Assembly (NCBI RefSeq): GCF_025399195.1 | Contig: NW_026252121.1 | Location: 1 to 64,000 of the forward strand | From: Umbelopsis ramanniana AG | Lineage: Eukaryota > Mucoromycota > Umbelopsidomycetes > Umbelopsidales > Umbelopsidaceae | Reading direction: 5' to 3' | Length of the DNA: 64,000 nucleotides | Shown here: positions 1-10,522 of the stretch, in pieces | Layout: each line of letters begins with the position of its first letter | How positions within the stretch are numbered: position 1 is the first letter of the stretch | Made by a program: the position numbers and the translations under genes | Notes under the pieces: model-generated | What the model was told of the DNA's origin: nothing | The model's input: only the letters and a program-made list of their open reading frames with translations | The model's database searches: none

Positions 1-112
1 AAAAAAAAAAATCCTTCCAGATCAAAAGAAGAACAAACAAATAAATATAGCAAAAGTCGGCTAGAATGGCTATTATAGAACATATCTTATGCGTATGCCA
101 CTAGACAAACGT

Positions 113-3030
113 CTACACTCGAATCAACTTTGTGACTCGGATACTACCATCGGCTGTTCCTGTCAGGCAGGCATTGGCGGCACTCGTCCAGTCAACGACG
201 GTGAGTTTCTCGTTTTGCGTCGCTGCAATTTGTTGAACCGGTTCTCCCTGGGCCACTTGGTACACCATGCCCACCACTGGGCTGTCTGCTCGTTTCGTGG
301 CTGTGGCGGCGCAAAGGACGTGCTCGGTGTCATGACTGAACGCTACCATTTGAGGGCGAGGGGATACGGACAACAAGGTTTGGGTGTATGTATCGTCCAC
401 AGACGGTAAGCGGCCCGATCGCATGGATGAAACGGATCTGCGAGATGCCGAGGAGGACGAAACTCGTGGTTTGGGTATATCGATGGTGGAGGGTGATAGG
501 TTGCCTGGGATATCAATGGGTGATTGCGGTGTCGGCATACTGAAAGGAGACGGTGGTGGGAATCCTGTCAATTTGACAGATGAGAGCGATACGCCAGGCT
601 TATGGACAGACCATTGCGTAAGCTGCAGAAGAAAAAGGGAACTTGGGGTTGAGTTCCAGGTATATAATTGACTACACAGAAGAGCCATTTCAACTTACCA
701 TGCCGTTGGCGGATACATCCATGATCGATGTCTCGTCAAAACTGAACTGTGCAAAGCACGTGGCAACTTGGGCTTCTGACTTCCACTCCATGATGGGCTT
801 TATCGTTCTCGCATCTATACCACGAACAAGAAGAGGTAAATAGAGGATCTTTTTGCTTTGTCCCACTACATGCTATTAGCCTACCAAATATCCTAATAAA
901 GCCTTGATCGTTTCCAGAAACAAGTAATTGACCATTGTGATTATATTGAACAGTGTTGATAATGGATGAGGCTTCTGAGCCTTCCAATTCAAATGTTTGC
1001 TGCTTCTGCATTGTCTTCAGGTTCCAAGATATCAAGCTACCGGTCGATGCACCCTGCGTTCCATAGGTAGCGTTAGATGCAGCACTCACAAACACGGATT
1101 CTGCTGGACTGCACGATATCTGAGTCACTCTATTGATGGAATAAACAAGGTTAATTCTCATACGATGTATTCTTGTATGACCAACGAACATCGTACTTTG
1201 GTAGCTTCTCATCGGTTCGGAACGTCTGCACGATGGATTGTGATTCTGTATTATAGACTCGAATGAGCCCAGAATCGGTTCCTATCAATAACTGAATCGA
1301 AATGTTAGGGAATTTCCTTTCATGGACCCAACTTTAGCATCTCCGTTTTCCTTACCAATTTATCAGATCGCGCCTCCCATTCAAGAGACAGCACATTAGC
1401 AGCGTTTTTGATTTTAGATGGGTTAGAGAGTTGATCCTGATAAGACCACGTTCTGAAATTATCATGTATGATGTGAGAACTGATGTTCAATTTATATCAT
1501 TTCTGTCTTCAGCACGTACCGTATAATGTTGTCCATATCACAACTTGCAATGGTTGAGCCATTGCTGGAAAACTTTGCATGTGTGATGCCAGATGTATGC
1601 TCAAAAAACTCTTCCTAGAAGGGATAGTAAAGGTCAATACATCATCATCAAATAAAGGCAACATGCTTGTCTTTTTTTATGCACTTTTTATACAGCCCGC
1701 GTAGTTACTAACCTGAGTGGTAATCAGAAATGCTTCATTGCTGTCCGATAGCGATTCTGATGTAGATGGTCCGCTAATACCATCGTCTTCGGGTATCGAC
1801 AGTGACAGTGATTGCGTTGTTTTCCTTCGGCTGCGGGTCTCTGTTTTGCTGGAGGAATCAGGGCTAGCTACCGACGTCCGAGTCTTTGAATCCACCATTG
1901 ATACTGCACGCCTTCGCATCCTTGTCATGCCGTCTGTCATTTCTTTCTTGGTCTCTGTTAACTATAGAAATGGCATGAATTATCCCGTGGATGATCAACA
2001 AACTTGATAGGTTATTGCCATGTTTTGTACCTTCTGCTTCAGCGATAGATTCTCTCCTTCCAATGTTTCCATATTAGCCTTTAGAGTTTCTACTGAAGCT
2101 TTCAATGCGTCTATCTCGGTCTGTTGTGCCTTTTTCTGAATCTTATCTAAGTTGAGAGTCAACAGACTTGGGAGGGCTAAACAAATATAGCATGTCATTA
2201 CCAACAGGTTGTAAAAGAAACACCATGGGACAAGTATACTCACGCATATTCTGAAAGATGGTGTTCAGGAAGTTGTGAAGTGACACAATATAATTATCTA
2301 GCCATTGTTTTGAGAAGAAGGTTTCAAAAGCAGGGTCGGTGGTTGGGTTTTTGGAATACGGCAAGGCTATTGACGGGACAAATTAAGCATACCATGGCAC
2401 TCCCGACGACATGGATTGACGTAGTTAAAAGTCAGCTTACCGAACCATTTCAACCATTCCGAGTTTTCATGCAATTCAGCGCCATAGACATCGAAGAACT
2501 CGATGACCCTATCTCGTCTCTTGACCTGCATAGCTAAAGGTAGAGTAAGGATCAGCTCCTGTACAACCAAGCATCATCGTCTGTGCTCCGAAACTTGCCA
2601 TGGACTAAATAATATCGTAATAAACATAGCTCGAACTTTTTGACTGTTCGCTGGAATCGACTGTCGAGTCTTGAAAAGTATCGGGTATCCAAGTACCGCC
2701 AGGATTCCAGCAAATTGGTGATATCACTGGTTTGTACATAGCCAAAAAGCTCTTCGATGATCTTATCGACCTGTCATCGGGAGTGAATAGAACGCACACA
2801 TGGATCAGACTGGTCAGCAGCGGTCTTACCTGAAATCCCTTGTCTCTATCTGCTCGACTCTCTAACTCCAATGCACGAAATGTGCTGTTGAATCCCCTAA
2901 ACTAAAGCATGGAAAGAATAAGTTCACGAAGGGATACATTAGAGCGTCCAGCACAAGGGTTGGAATGAGGTGACATGCATACCAGGAGGTATTCCTTTAC
3001 CAAGTCATCCACTTGGTAAATTGAATTCAT
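113..3030 (-). CDS. WDR91: WDR91-like endosomal WD-repeat protein
   Basis: The spliced minus-strand product follows the human WDR91 layout. An N-terminal LisH/CTLH-like helical region begins MNSIYQVDDLVKEYLL and continues with FRGFNSTFRALELESRADRD and then VDKIIEELFGYVQ. A segment around FFSKQWLDNYIVSLHNFL is close to the matching animal segment. Next come a coiled coil near 2000-2200, a Ser-rich linker near 1700-1930 and C-terminal WD repeats (for example GITHAKFSSNGSTIASCD). The start at 3030 is the first Met before the conserved YLL-V-FRGF block, and the stop is at 113-115. In animals WDR91 acts with WDR81 to lower class III PI3-kinase activity during early-to-late endosome conversion, and that role is inferred here. 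At least eight introns are present, one with a GC donor at 2598. I checked the conserved blocks but did not fix every exon edge. Confidence 0.88.
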
Positions 3031-3541
3031 TGATAAATGGAGATCAATGGATTCCCAGCAACAGGAACCGTGCAAAGTAGTTATAAGGACCGGAAAAAAT
3101 TGGGACTTTTTGGGTAAATGGGGGCACTCAAGTTTTAACCTGCCATGACACTGCTGCTCTATAAAAGGCTCCTACGTAATTGAAACAAACAACAGAATTA
3201 ACTGCTCTACAATGTTTATCAACAGTGAGTGAGTGGCATGGATGGCAATAGGTTGCAGATAACGAAGACGCGGTTAAGGCACGTGGGTTCACAGCAAGGC
3301 ACAAGATCCCAACAGGGTGCGGTGGGCTTACTATGAATGAAAGATATTATACTGCATATGAGCTGCATTCAAGTGACGGAACCCTTCGTTTCTTTCCTAC
3401 TGGACAAACCGGCACCAAAAGGTCGCAAAATCACATCATCGTTCAAAGCCTTTGTGTGGATAGAATCAGTAAAAAGGCTTACTTTTAAAATTTTATTTTG
3501 ACGAATATACAATAATTCAATATAATGTAAACTTTACTCGA
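3031..3541. other. Intergenic: promoter of the WDR91 gene and 3' region of the Pub1-like gene
   Basis: Between the WDR91 start (3030, minus) and the Pub1-like stop (3542, minus). It holds a TATAAAAGG at 3160-3168 on the plus strand, a CACGTG at 3280-3285 and a possible tiny spliced plus-strand ORF listed separately. The last 60 bp are AT-rich and fit a minus-strand poly(A) region. Confidence 0.5.
3212..3487 (+). CDS. Possible 80-residue spliced ORF, unrecognised
   Basis: A plus-strand TATA box (3160-3168) lies 44 bp upstream of an ATG at 3212. The 13-nt first exon is followed by GTGAGT at 3225, and a TTGCAG at 3253-3258 returns to a frame open to TAA at 3485-3487. The predicted product is 80 residues, begins MFINNNEDAVKARG, and has no signal peptide, membrane segment or family I recognise. 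The intron would be only 34 nt, shorter than any other in this window, which is the main reason for doubt. An open stretch of this length also arises by chance. It could instead be the 5' end of a non-coding transcript or nothing at all. Confidence 0.22.
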
Positions 3542-5378
3542 TCACTGACGTTGGTCGGGCCAGTTGCCAAACATTTGAGGATCCATGCCACCAGCACCAC
3601 GACCGCCGCCAACCTTGGGGAATGAGTTCATGTTATATGGACCCCCTCGGTATGGTTGATGGTGGCGACGCATGTTATGCTGCTGGTTTTGCTGGTAACC
3701 TGCCATAGGGTACTGCTGCCAATTGTTATTATCTTGAGAGCGATTCTTGCCCCACGAAAGCTGAGTAAGAAAAAGACAAATTTCCCCAATGTTAGTTGGT
3801 TGACTGTGGGCATGGGTCATGAGCAGCTGTCGACATTTTACCTTCACAGGGCGACCTCCCATGTTGGCACCTTGCAGCTGAACAATAGCATTAGCAGCAC
3901 CTTCGTGACTGTCAAGTCTGTAAGAGAGAACTCGATGAGTTTGTATTTCCGCAAATGCACGCACAGTGCGGCCAAAATAGAACTTACTTGACGAAAGCGA
4001 AACCGCGGTCTGCCTGCATTTTGATCTCATGAACAATACCAAACTGACCAAAGATAGGTGCAATTTCTTCCTGGGTCAAATTTGGGGGAAGATTGCCAAC
4101 ATAGACGGTTGTGACATATGCTGGAGCCTGACTCATCACGGTCTCGATCGGTAAGACCTGACCAGGTATTGGGGCAGGTGTAGCAGTTTGGCCTGCGAGA
4201 GAATGAGTTTAAATGTAAAGACATGTCATCCGGATGGCCATGCATTACGCTGCATCACCGTTGACACGTACCTTTCTGATTTGCCCAGTTGCAACGAATA
4301 GCACGAGATCCCAACCATTGGCCGTTCATGCCAGCAAGTGCTTTTTCGGCGTCTGCCTTTTCTTTGTAGACTACAAAGCCAAATCCTCGAGATTTGCCCG
4401 ATAATTGATCCCACATAACATGGGCATCGCTAATAGGGAAAAGACGCCTAAGAAACACGGAATATGATAGATTTCACATTGACCATCACTTACGTCAATG
4501 GTCCAAAGTTGCCAAATGCTGCAGTCAAAGCTTCGTCATTGATTTCAGGAGCGAGATCACCAACGAATATATGAAAGTGATTTGATGTGTCTTCTTTTGC
4601 TCCTCCTGGAGTTGATCCTTGAGCCCAATTGACCTTAAGCTCCTACAAACGGCACAAAAAAAAAAGCTTGGTAAGAAGCTGTTCTCGGTCGCAGGGCTTA
4701 GGAAAGAGAAACGAATGACAAACATGATTAAACACTTTCTTGCCGTTGAATTCATTTATGGCTTTTTCAGCTGAGGCAGAATCGGCATATTCAATAAACC
4801 CATAGTTGAAACCCGCTTGCTGACCGTATTGCTAAGATATCAAATTTCAGTAACAAGACAAACCAAACACGAAACACAAAATAGGATACATACATAGTTT
4901 GTATGTTTGCGAGGCTGTTCCAGAGATGCGATAGACAGAACAGCATAAGATCGAAAAGAAAGAGAGAAAAAAATGGGTGGGGGATTAACGTAAGAAAATC
5001 ATAGCAACACGCAAGTATAGGCAAAGTGACGCAAAGGTTGGTGTATTTCTTGAGAGACTAAATGTCCTTGGCAATTCGAAAATAGAAAATGAGACAAAGA
5101 CTTGTCCACTAAACAACGTACCGACATTATTTTTATTGATTCCACCGGGCCGACACTGGCAAAGACATCTTGTACCTGCTGATCGCTTACTCTGAAGGTG
5201 CGGAAAGTTGGGGATCATGGCGTGTGGTGGGAATCGAATAAAGTTGACACAAAATAGAAATGGAAGAGCAGTGTTTATAACGTAGAGTCAAATCAGCACG
5301 CTCCAATAAAGTGAAAACTGACCTAGAGTCTAGATTACCGACATAGATCGATCGACTTTGCTGTTCCTCAGCGGCCAT
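3542..5378 (-). CDS. PUB1: Pub1/TIA1-type RNA-binding protein with three RRM domains
   Basis: The product starts [19 protein letters not shown] (RNP2 of RRM1). RRM2 contains [20 protein letters not shown] and RNP1 [13 protein letters not shown]3 contains [20 protein letters not shown] and [18 protein letters not shown]. The tail is rich in Q, N, G and R and ends FGNWPDQRQ. The order of three RRMs, the NWANQKG motif after RRM2 and the low-complexity tail match yeast Pub1 and animal TIA1/TIAR, which bind U-rich and AU-rich mRNA, affect mRNA stability and enter stress granules. The start at 5378 is the only Met next to RNP2, and the stop is at 3542-3544. There are six or more introns. The junction between RRM1 halves (about 4845-5120) is the least certain part. 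It is head to head with the Rho3 gene. Confidence 0.93.
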
Positions 5379-5795
5379 TACTGTATATTTTTTATAGGAA
5401 AAAAAGGGAAAGAAGAGCTCGTCTGGAAAAAACTCCAAGCTGAGATTTTTGTTGTTATTTTTCGCTCGCGGGTAGCGCAGAATCGCCTAAATCATTCTTT
5501 AAGTGACTGCACATCATGTACGCTTTTCGATGATTTTCAGTATATTTTTCAATAGGATCCGTCAGTCATCTATGAGGTTCACTCCACGAACCACTGAGCT
5601 TCTATCATCCAGTCACTACGTGAACGTCTCGTTTTCAAGTCCAAGCCAAAGTTGGTAGGTTCGCCTGGCCCATTGGAAATTGGCCAAAGCAGTCCATGTC
5701 GTTTTGGGCATTTTGTACCACTCGGTTTGCCAGGAGCAAACAACCCGAACCAAAACACTCTTTTCTTCTTCTTCCAACATTTGTCATTCACCACC
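5379..5795. promoter_or_regulatory. Divergent promoter of Pub1-like and Rho3-like genes
   Basis: 417 bp between start codons at 5378 (minus) and 5796 (plus). The plus-strand side is pyrimidine-rich just before the Rho ATG (TTTTCTTCTTCTTCC at 5761-5775), as in many fungal 5' leaders. No clear TATA box or other gene is visible. Confidence 0.55.
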
Positions 5796-6751
5796 ATGTT
5801 CCTGTGCCGAGAAAATAAGAAACCTATTCACAGGAAACTGGTTGTCTTAGGCGACGGCGCCTGTGGAAAGACTTCGCTTTTAAACGTTTTTACTAGAGGG
5901 TATTTTCCTCAGGTAACGAATGACACCTATTTGGAATCTTCTTTTGTTTTCGCTGCCGCCGTCGTGTTACTAACGGCAACTTCTTATCCCATCCGATTTT
6001 TGTCTTTTCTATCGCAGTTATATGAACCAACTGTGTTTGAAAACTATGTTCAAGAATTGAGCATTGACGGCCAGGAAGTTCAACTATCCTTATGGGATAC
6101 TGCAGGTAACAGATCCATGTCTCCCAATCATCCAGACTAAGATAGAATTATACAACCCCTCACTCACATACCTCATCCTTTTTTTTTTATCAGGACAAGA
6201 GGAGTTTGACCGACTCCGCACATTATCCTACGCCGACACAGACGTAGTGATGCTATGCTTCGCAATCGATAATCGTGACAGCTTGGAGAACATCATGTAT
6301 CGGTGGTTAGAAGAACTAGGGGACCACTGTCCGGAAGTGAAAATCATCTTGGTGGCATTGAAATGCGACCTTCGTGACGACGAGGCCACCATAGCCAGTT
6401 TGCAACAGCAGAATATCCACCCTGTCTTATACGAAGAGGTAGGTTTCGCTGGCTATCAAGCACATGTTACAACCATGGCTGATGTTTCATTTTTCGAATA
6501 GGGTCTTGCTACAGCACGAAGTATCAACGCTGTGCGCTATTTGGAGTGCTCCGCAAAGCACAACCGAGGTGTGAACGAATGCTTTGAGCAGGCAGCCAGA
6601 GTCGCCATGTCTGGTAAGTTGATTTCCGTTCGCAGTAAAATGAGGGAATATTTGCCCAGTGTTACCAAAATAAATCCTCACCTCCACCACCGCAGTGAAA
6701 ACAAAAGGCGCAGCTGAGAGCCGAAGAAGCGAAGGGTGCATCATTTTGTAA
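5796..6751 (+). CDS. RHO3: Rho3-type small GTPase
   Basis: Five exons (5796-5912, 6018-6105, 6194-6438, 6502-6613, 6696-6751) join in frame to 205 residues. All GTPase motifs are present: P-loop GDGACGKTS, effector loop YEPTVFENY, switch [22 protein letters not shown] in place of TKxD, and ECSAK. The C-terminus is CIIL. A CAAX box ending in Leu predicts geranylgeranylation. [28 protein letters not shown] and the long segment between CDLR and YEEGLATA resemble fungal Rho3, which in yeast drives polarised exocytosis and actin cable organisation. Start context CACCATG is good. Rho1/Cdc42 are less likely because their inserts and C-termini differ. Confidence 0.93.
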
Positions 6752-7015
6752 ACCCAACTTCATATTACCTTTACATACCTTCCCTTGTCTTAGCAGTACT
6801 CAGCATTAGATATACCCTTTCCGTCCATTTCACTTAATTTGGTAGTCCCCAATGTACACATTACGATATTGTCTACAGCTTTTTCTATGCCGAAATAAAG
6901 TAGACCTAGCCGACCAACAGCCGTAAAGTATAGTATAGTATAGAACAGGGATTTTAATGAAGAATATTACAGGGTATGTTTAGTGCTAAGCCAACACTAC
7001 GTTTTTCTATATTTC

Positions 7016-9520
7016 TCAATCCTCTTCTTCAGCAGTCTGCAACCAGTCGATGAATTTGGCACTCTTGATCTTGATCTTGCTATTTTCCTCTAACTGCTCG
7101 TACCATTGGATGCATGTTTCCTCTTCTATCAAATCACAGCTATACCAGTACGACAAAACAAGGGATGTCTTTGGTAGTAGCTGAGAATTGCGTTGAGAGA
7201 CGTAGTCTGCCCACGCCTTTAGCAATTTTTGTTGGTCTGCGGCATTTCGAATGAACTAAGAAAGGAAAAAGTCAGCCAAACCGTACCACATTGGCATTAA
7301 CCACACTGCTTGACTGGGGATCATTCTCTTACATTATTGAAAAGCGTTCCTCGAGTCTTCAAAATCGACACAGCTGAATTGCCATCTTTACACTTGTCGT
7401 CCAATAAACTCGCAAACAACGCGTAAAATAGAGATGCCTTTGAGAAATTGTAGCGCATCTCAATTCTTGTTACTTCTTTGATATCGGCTGCGCTATTCAT
7501 TTGTTCACCCAAAGATGATTCAAAATACTTTTTAAGGTCTCGAATAACATTCTCCTCCTGCTGGACGATGATGGGTGATACGCTCTTGGGCTTGGGTAAG
7601 GCACTAGGAGAAGGAATGAAAAGAGTTAAGTACAAGGTGGTGTACAATTTTCCAAGTCAGTCACATATTCAATTTACATTGGCAACATGTCTCGCTCGTC
7701 CTTGGAAAGTTCAACGACTTTGATTTTTGTTTTTTCATAGGCCTATGGTATGGTTAGGAATCAGACTTTGTGCCCAAGTTCAATCCACTTGTACTTACAT
7801 CGGCCATCCCATTTAATGCTGATTTCAGCGGCACCTTATCATCGACTTGCTTTCGAGAATTATAGCCAGGGGTGGGGGGTTTGGCTAATGGCGGAAGCTT
7901 GTGTTCATATTGCACAAGCTTGGGCTTAACCAAGCCACTTCCACCATCTTGCTGGGTAGCAGTATCGAATTCAATCGTCTGCGGTTTGCCAGGTAGGCTG
8001 CAAGTATCCCGACGATTTAGAACCCTGTAGACATGGCATCTTTTGGAGAGGATGCAACTTACCTTGCAGTAGGGCTCTCAGGGGTCATAGGCTTTTCAAT
8101 TATACGCCCGGGTGAGTCTACTCGGGGTTGCGAGGGGGTCACTGGAGAGCTAGGAACATCTACACTAGCATGGGTATGCTCTGGATGAGGTGAGTCTCGG
8201 GTTCTAGGCATCCTGAACCTTGAGGCTTGGTCATCGACTTCATGTACTCTGGGTTTCTCCTTGATAGGAGCAGGGCGTTGCTTTAATTCAGTAACCCCAT
8301 GTGCTGTCGTCACGACCAAAGAAGTGTTAATAAAAAAAATATCTAAAAATAATCAGATTGCATTGCATCAGTCAGAAGCTTTACCAAAATTGCATTTGGG
8401 ACCATATTGACAAAACATGCCCTTCATATATCGCTCACACAGTCGTGTTTTGAAGAGGTTATTGCCGTCGGTGGACTCGGTTTTGGCACTAGGCTTATCC
8501 TCAACGGCGTCTGCTATTCTTTCACGGAGTTCAGTGTTGCCATGAGCAAAGGTACATTTCCCTTCATATGGACAGTATCCTTCCGTTTCAAACCTTTCGC
8601 ATAACCTGGTTTTGTACAATGGGTTGGCACTGAGCGACTTGCCACTCTTGTCTTGATGATCTGGCATCAATTCTCGGCTGAGCCTGTGATCGCCCGCATG
8701 CTGTGTGGGCAGTCCTCGGTCGTCAGTAGTTTGACTGAAGCCGGATTGACGGGGCGATAGCGAATCTTGTAAAGGGGTGATGTTTAGGCCCTTGAGCTGT
8801 GATTTCACACCAGCAACGCCATCTACAGCGGTCGCTTCAGCCGCTTCAGAATGAGCTGTGCTCGAAGAGTAAGGTGAATTAAATCCGTAATTAGAACGGG
8901 GTGATTCGCCTGTCTTTCTACGCGCTTGCTGTCTTGCTTTCTTCTTGCTCTCGACAAAGCTACATGCGTGGGTAAAGACCTCTTGCATATTGCGAAACGC
9001 AGCCTTATCTACGGCCACTTGCAAATTGCACCATTGTATATGTAACCCCTCAGCATTGGGTGGAATGCGACTGTGCGGATCTAGAGCTTGAGCTAGATAG
9101 TAGCTCACTTTTTTGGGTCTAAGGGAAAGTAAGACATTGGTCAATATGTTTAGCAAAGGATTTCGCGTAGGGATCAAAAACCTACTTTGTACCAGAAAGG
9201 TATTTCACTTCGATTTTAAAACCCTCTTCTATACGTAGATCCTTTGGATTCAGACCAATGATCTCAAACGCTGCTCTTAAAGCACATCTAGATATCCCAC
9301 GCAACGATCAACAAAATTTTCTCATGGGTGCCCGAATTCCATAAGGATCGCTGTTGGCGACTTACTTTTTTTCATCTTCTTGGCCAATTACGCGTCCCTT
9401 AGGAGGTCCCCAGTGTCTCTTGTTTGAAAATGTATCGTTATATAAAAGGAATTCTGTGTTTCTTGTTGTACGATAGATCAGCAATCCACTATACAAATTA
9501 AGTTGAAGATTTCTTTCCAT
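7016..9520 (-). CDS. Nudix hydrolase-like + tandem CCCH zinc finger + W2 (eIF5-type) fusion protein
   Basis: The spliced product is about 668 residues. Residues 1-145 resemble bis(5'-nucleosyl)-tetraphosphatase NUDT2: RHWGPPKGRV, Nudix box 42-64, then YLSGTKPKKVSYYLAQ. Residues 254-278 and 308-332 are two C-x8-C-x5-C-x3-H fingers (C259/C268/C274/H278 and C313/C322/C328/H332), each preceded by KTRLCER as in TTP/Tis11 proteins. A Pro/Ser-rich linker runs to about 500. Residues about 515-668 form a W2 domain with a C-terminal acidic-aromatic box (KFIDWLQTAEEED) as in eIF5 and eIF2B-epsilon. Each junction follows a consensus splice site, so one transcript is likely. The fingers suggest AU-rich mRNA binding, W2 suggests contact with eIF2-beta or eIF4G, and the Nudix part may bind Ap4A or caps. 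The Nudix box keeps E48, R56 and E60 but has I61 where the second Glu of EE should be, so activity is doubtful. Start 9520 is the Met directly before the Nudix fold. Confidence 0.88.
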
Positions 9521-9946
9521 GGGTTGACAGGCAAATTCGAGTCCAGAGCGTGAAGCGTTACGCAATCCAAGTTGGTGCAAGTGGAGCCGGGTTGAGCAAG
9601 GTGAGGTGAAGCTCAGGTACAACTGATTTCCAAAAGAAAAAAAAAAAAAAAGAAGAGTCGGACGTTTGGCCGATCTAATGAACAGAGAGGCCTGGCGCAA
9701 AACGAGAGGAATTTTCCAATTTGCAAACCCTGTGACAGCCGAGACACAAGGTTGCAAGAGGTCACGGTTTCCCCATGGGCATGGCGCGCGTGTTTACTGT
9801 ATTGCCCCCGCGCACTTTTTCCATTTCTCCATCAAACCCAAATACAGCATCATTCGACCTCTCAATGGCTCTATTCTTGAAATTTTAACATATTTTATGT
9901 TGCGTTCGCAATTTGTATAACTTGATAAAAAACATCAACATTGAAT
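9521..9946. other. Intergenic: promoter of the Nudix-CCCH-W2 gene and 3' end of the ATP synthase subunit k gene
   Basis: Both flanking genes are on the minus strand. The segment includes an A-rich tract at 9633-9650 that reads as a T tract in the gene's sense. No additional gene is supported. Confidence 0.45.
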
Positions 9947-10522
9947 CTATTTCTTTTCTTCGCTGTCAGCCTTGGCAAGGAATTCCTTGATGAAAGATTC
10001 TTCGTCGCTGGAGGCAGCCTTGATTGGGGGTTCAGCAGCCTTGGGCTTGCTAGATCCGGAGGTGGACCAGACGCCGAGGGCAGCGTAGGCGCCAATGAAT
10101 CCCATGGCGAGCTGCAAAAAAGGGTAGGGGAGAGTTAGTATGCTGTGAATCGATGGATATGAGATAGTATGCAAGGGAAGGACGGGTGTATGTAAAGGTT
10201 GCAGATCAGCTGTCGAACCAACATTTCGTGAGGTGTCGCGACAGGCCAACGGCCAGTAAGTTAGCCAGATGGTTGAGTCGGGAAGGTGCGCAATTTAGCT
10301 GCTGCAATCAATATACTGTGTCGTAAACAGTTACGGGCGATGCTACGAGATTTTCGTCGACCCCATGCATGGTTTCCGCTTTGGACCAGTTGCATTGCCC
10401 AATCTGCTACATGTACAACACACAGAGACCGTCGAGAGTTCAAAAGGAAAAAGATATTAGAAATAACTACGTACAACGTGGTTAGGAATAGCCTTGCCAG
10501 CAATAACGTAGTGTCCAGCCAT
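9947..10522 (-). CDS. ATP19: Mitochondrial ATP synthase subunit k (Atp19 family)
   Basis: Two exons, 10475-10522 and 9947-10111, encode 70 residues. The product begins MAGHYVIAGKAIPNHVLAMG and ends FIKEFLAKADSEEKK. Yeast Atp19 has the same plan: a GKAIPxHxLAxG motif, one hydrophobic segment (LAMGFIGAYAALGVW) and a charged DEExFIxxxL tail. The subunit sits in the inner membrane Fo sector and supports dimer stability. The single intron is 363 nt, long for this window, and its 3' side has a perfect TACTAAC branch site about 30 nt before TTTTGCAG. The first exon codes for only 16 residues, so it is easily missed. The first exon and second exon meet exactly at the conserved HV-LAMG position. Confidence 0.92.

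Noticed and set aside
6930-6945. TATAG x3 and other short tandem runs such as the GAT-rich stretch at 29408-29448
   Set aside because: Too short and imperfect to be called a functional repeat. Ordinary low-complexity intergenic DNA.
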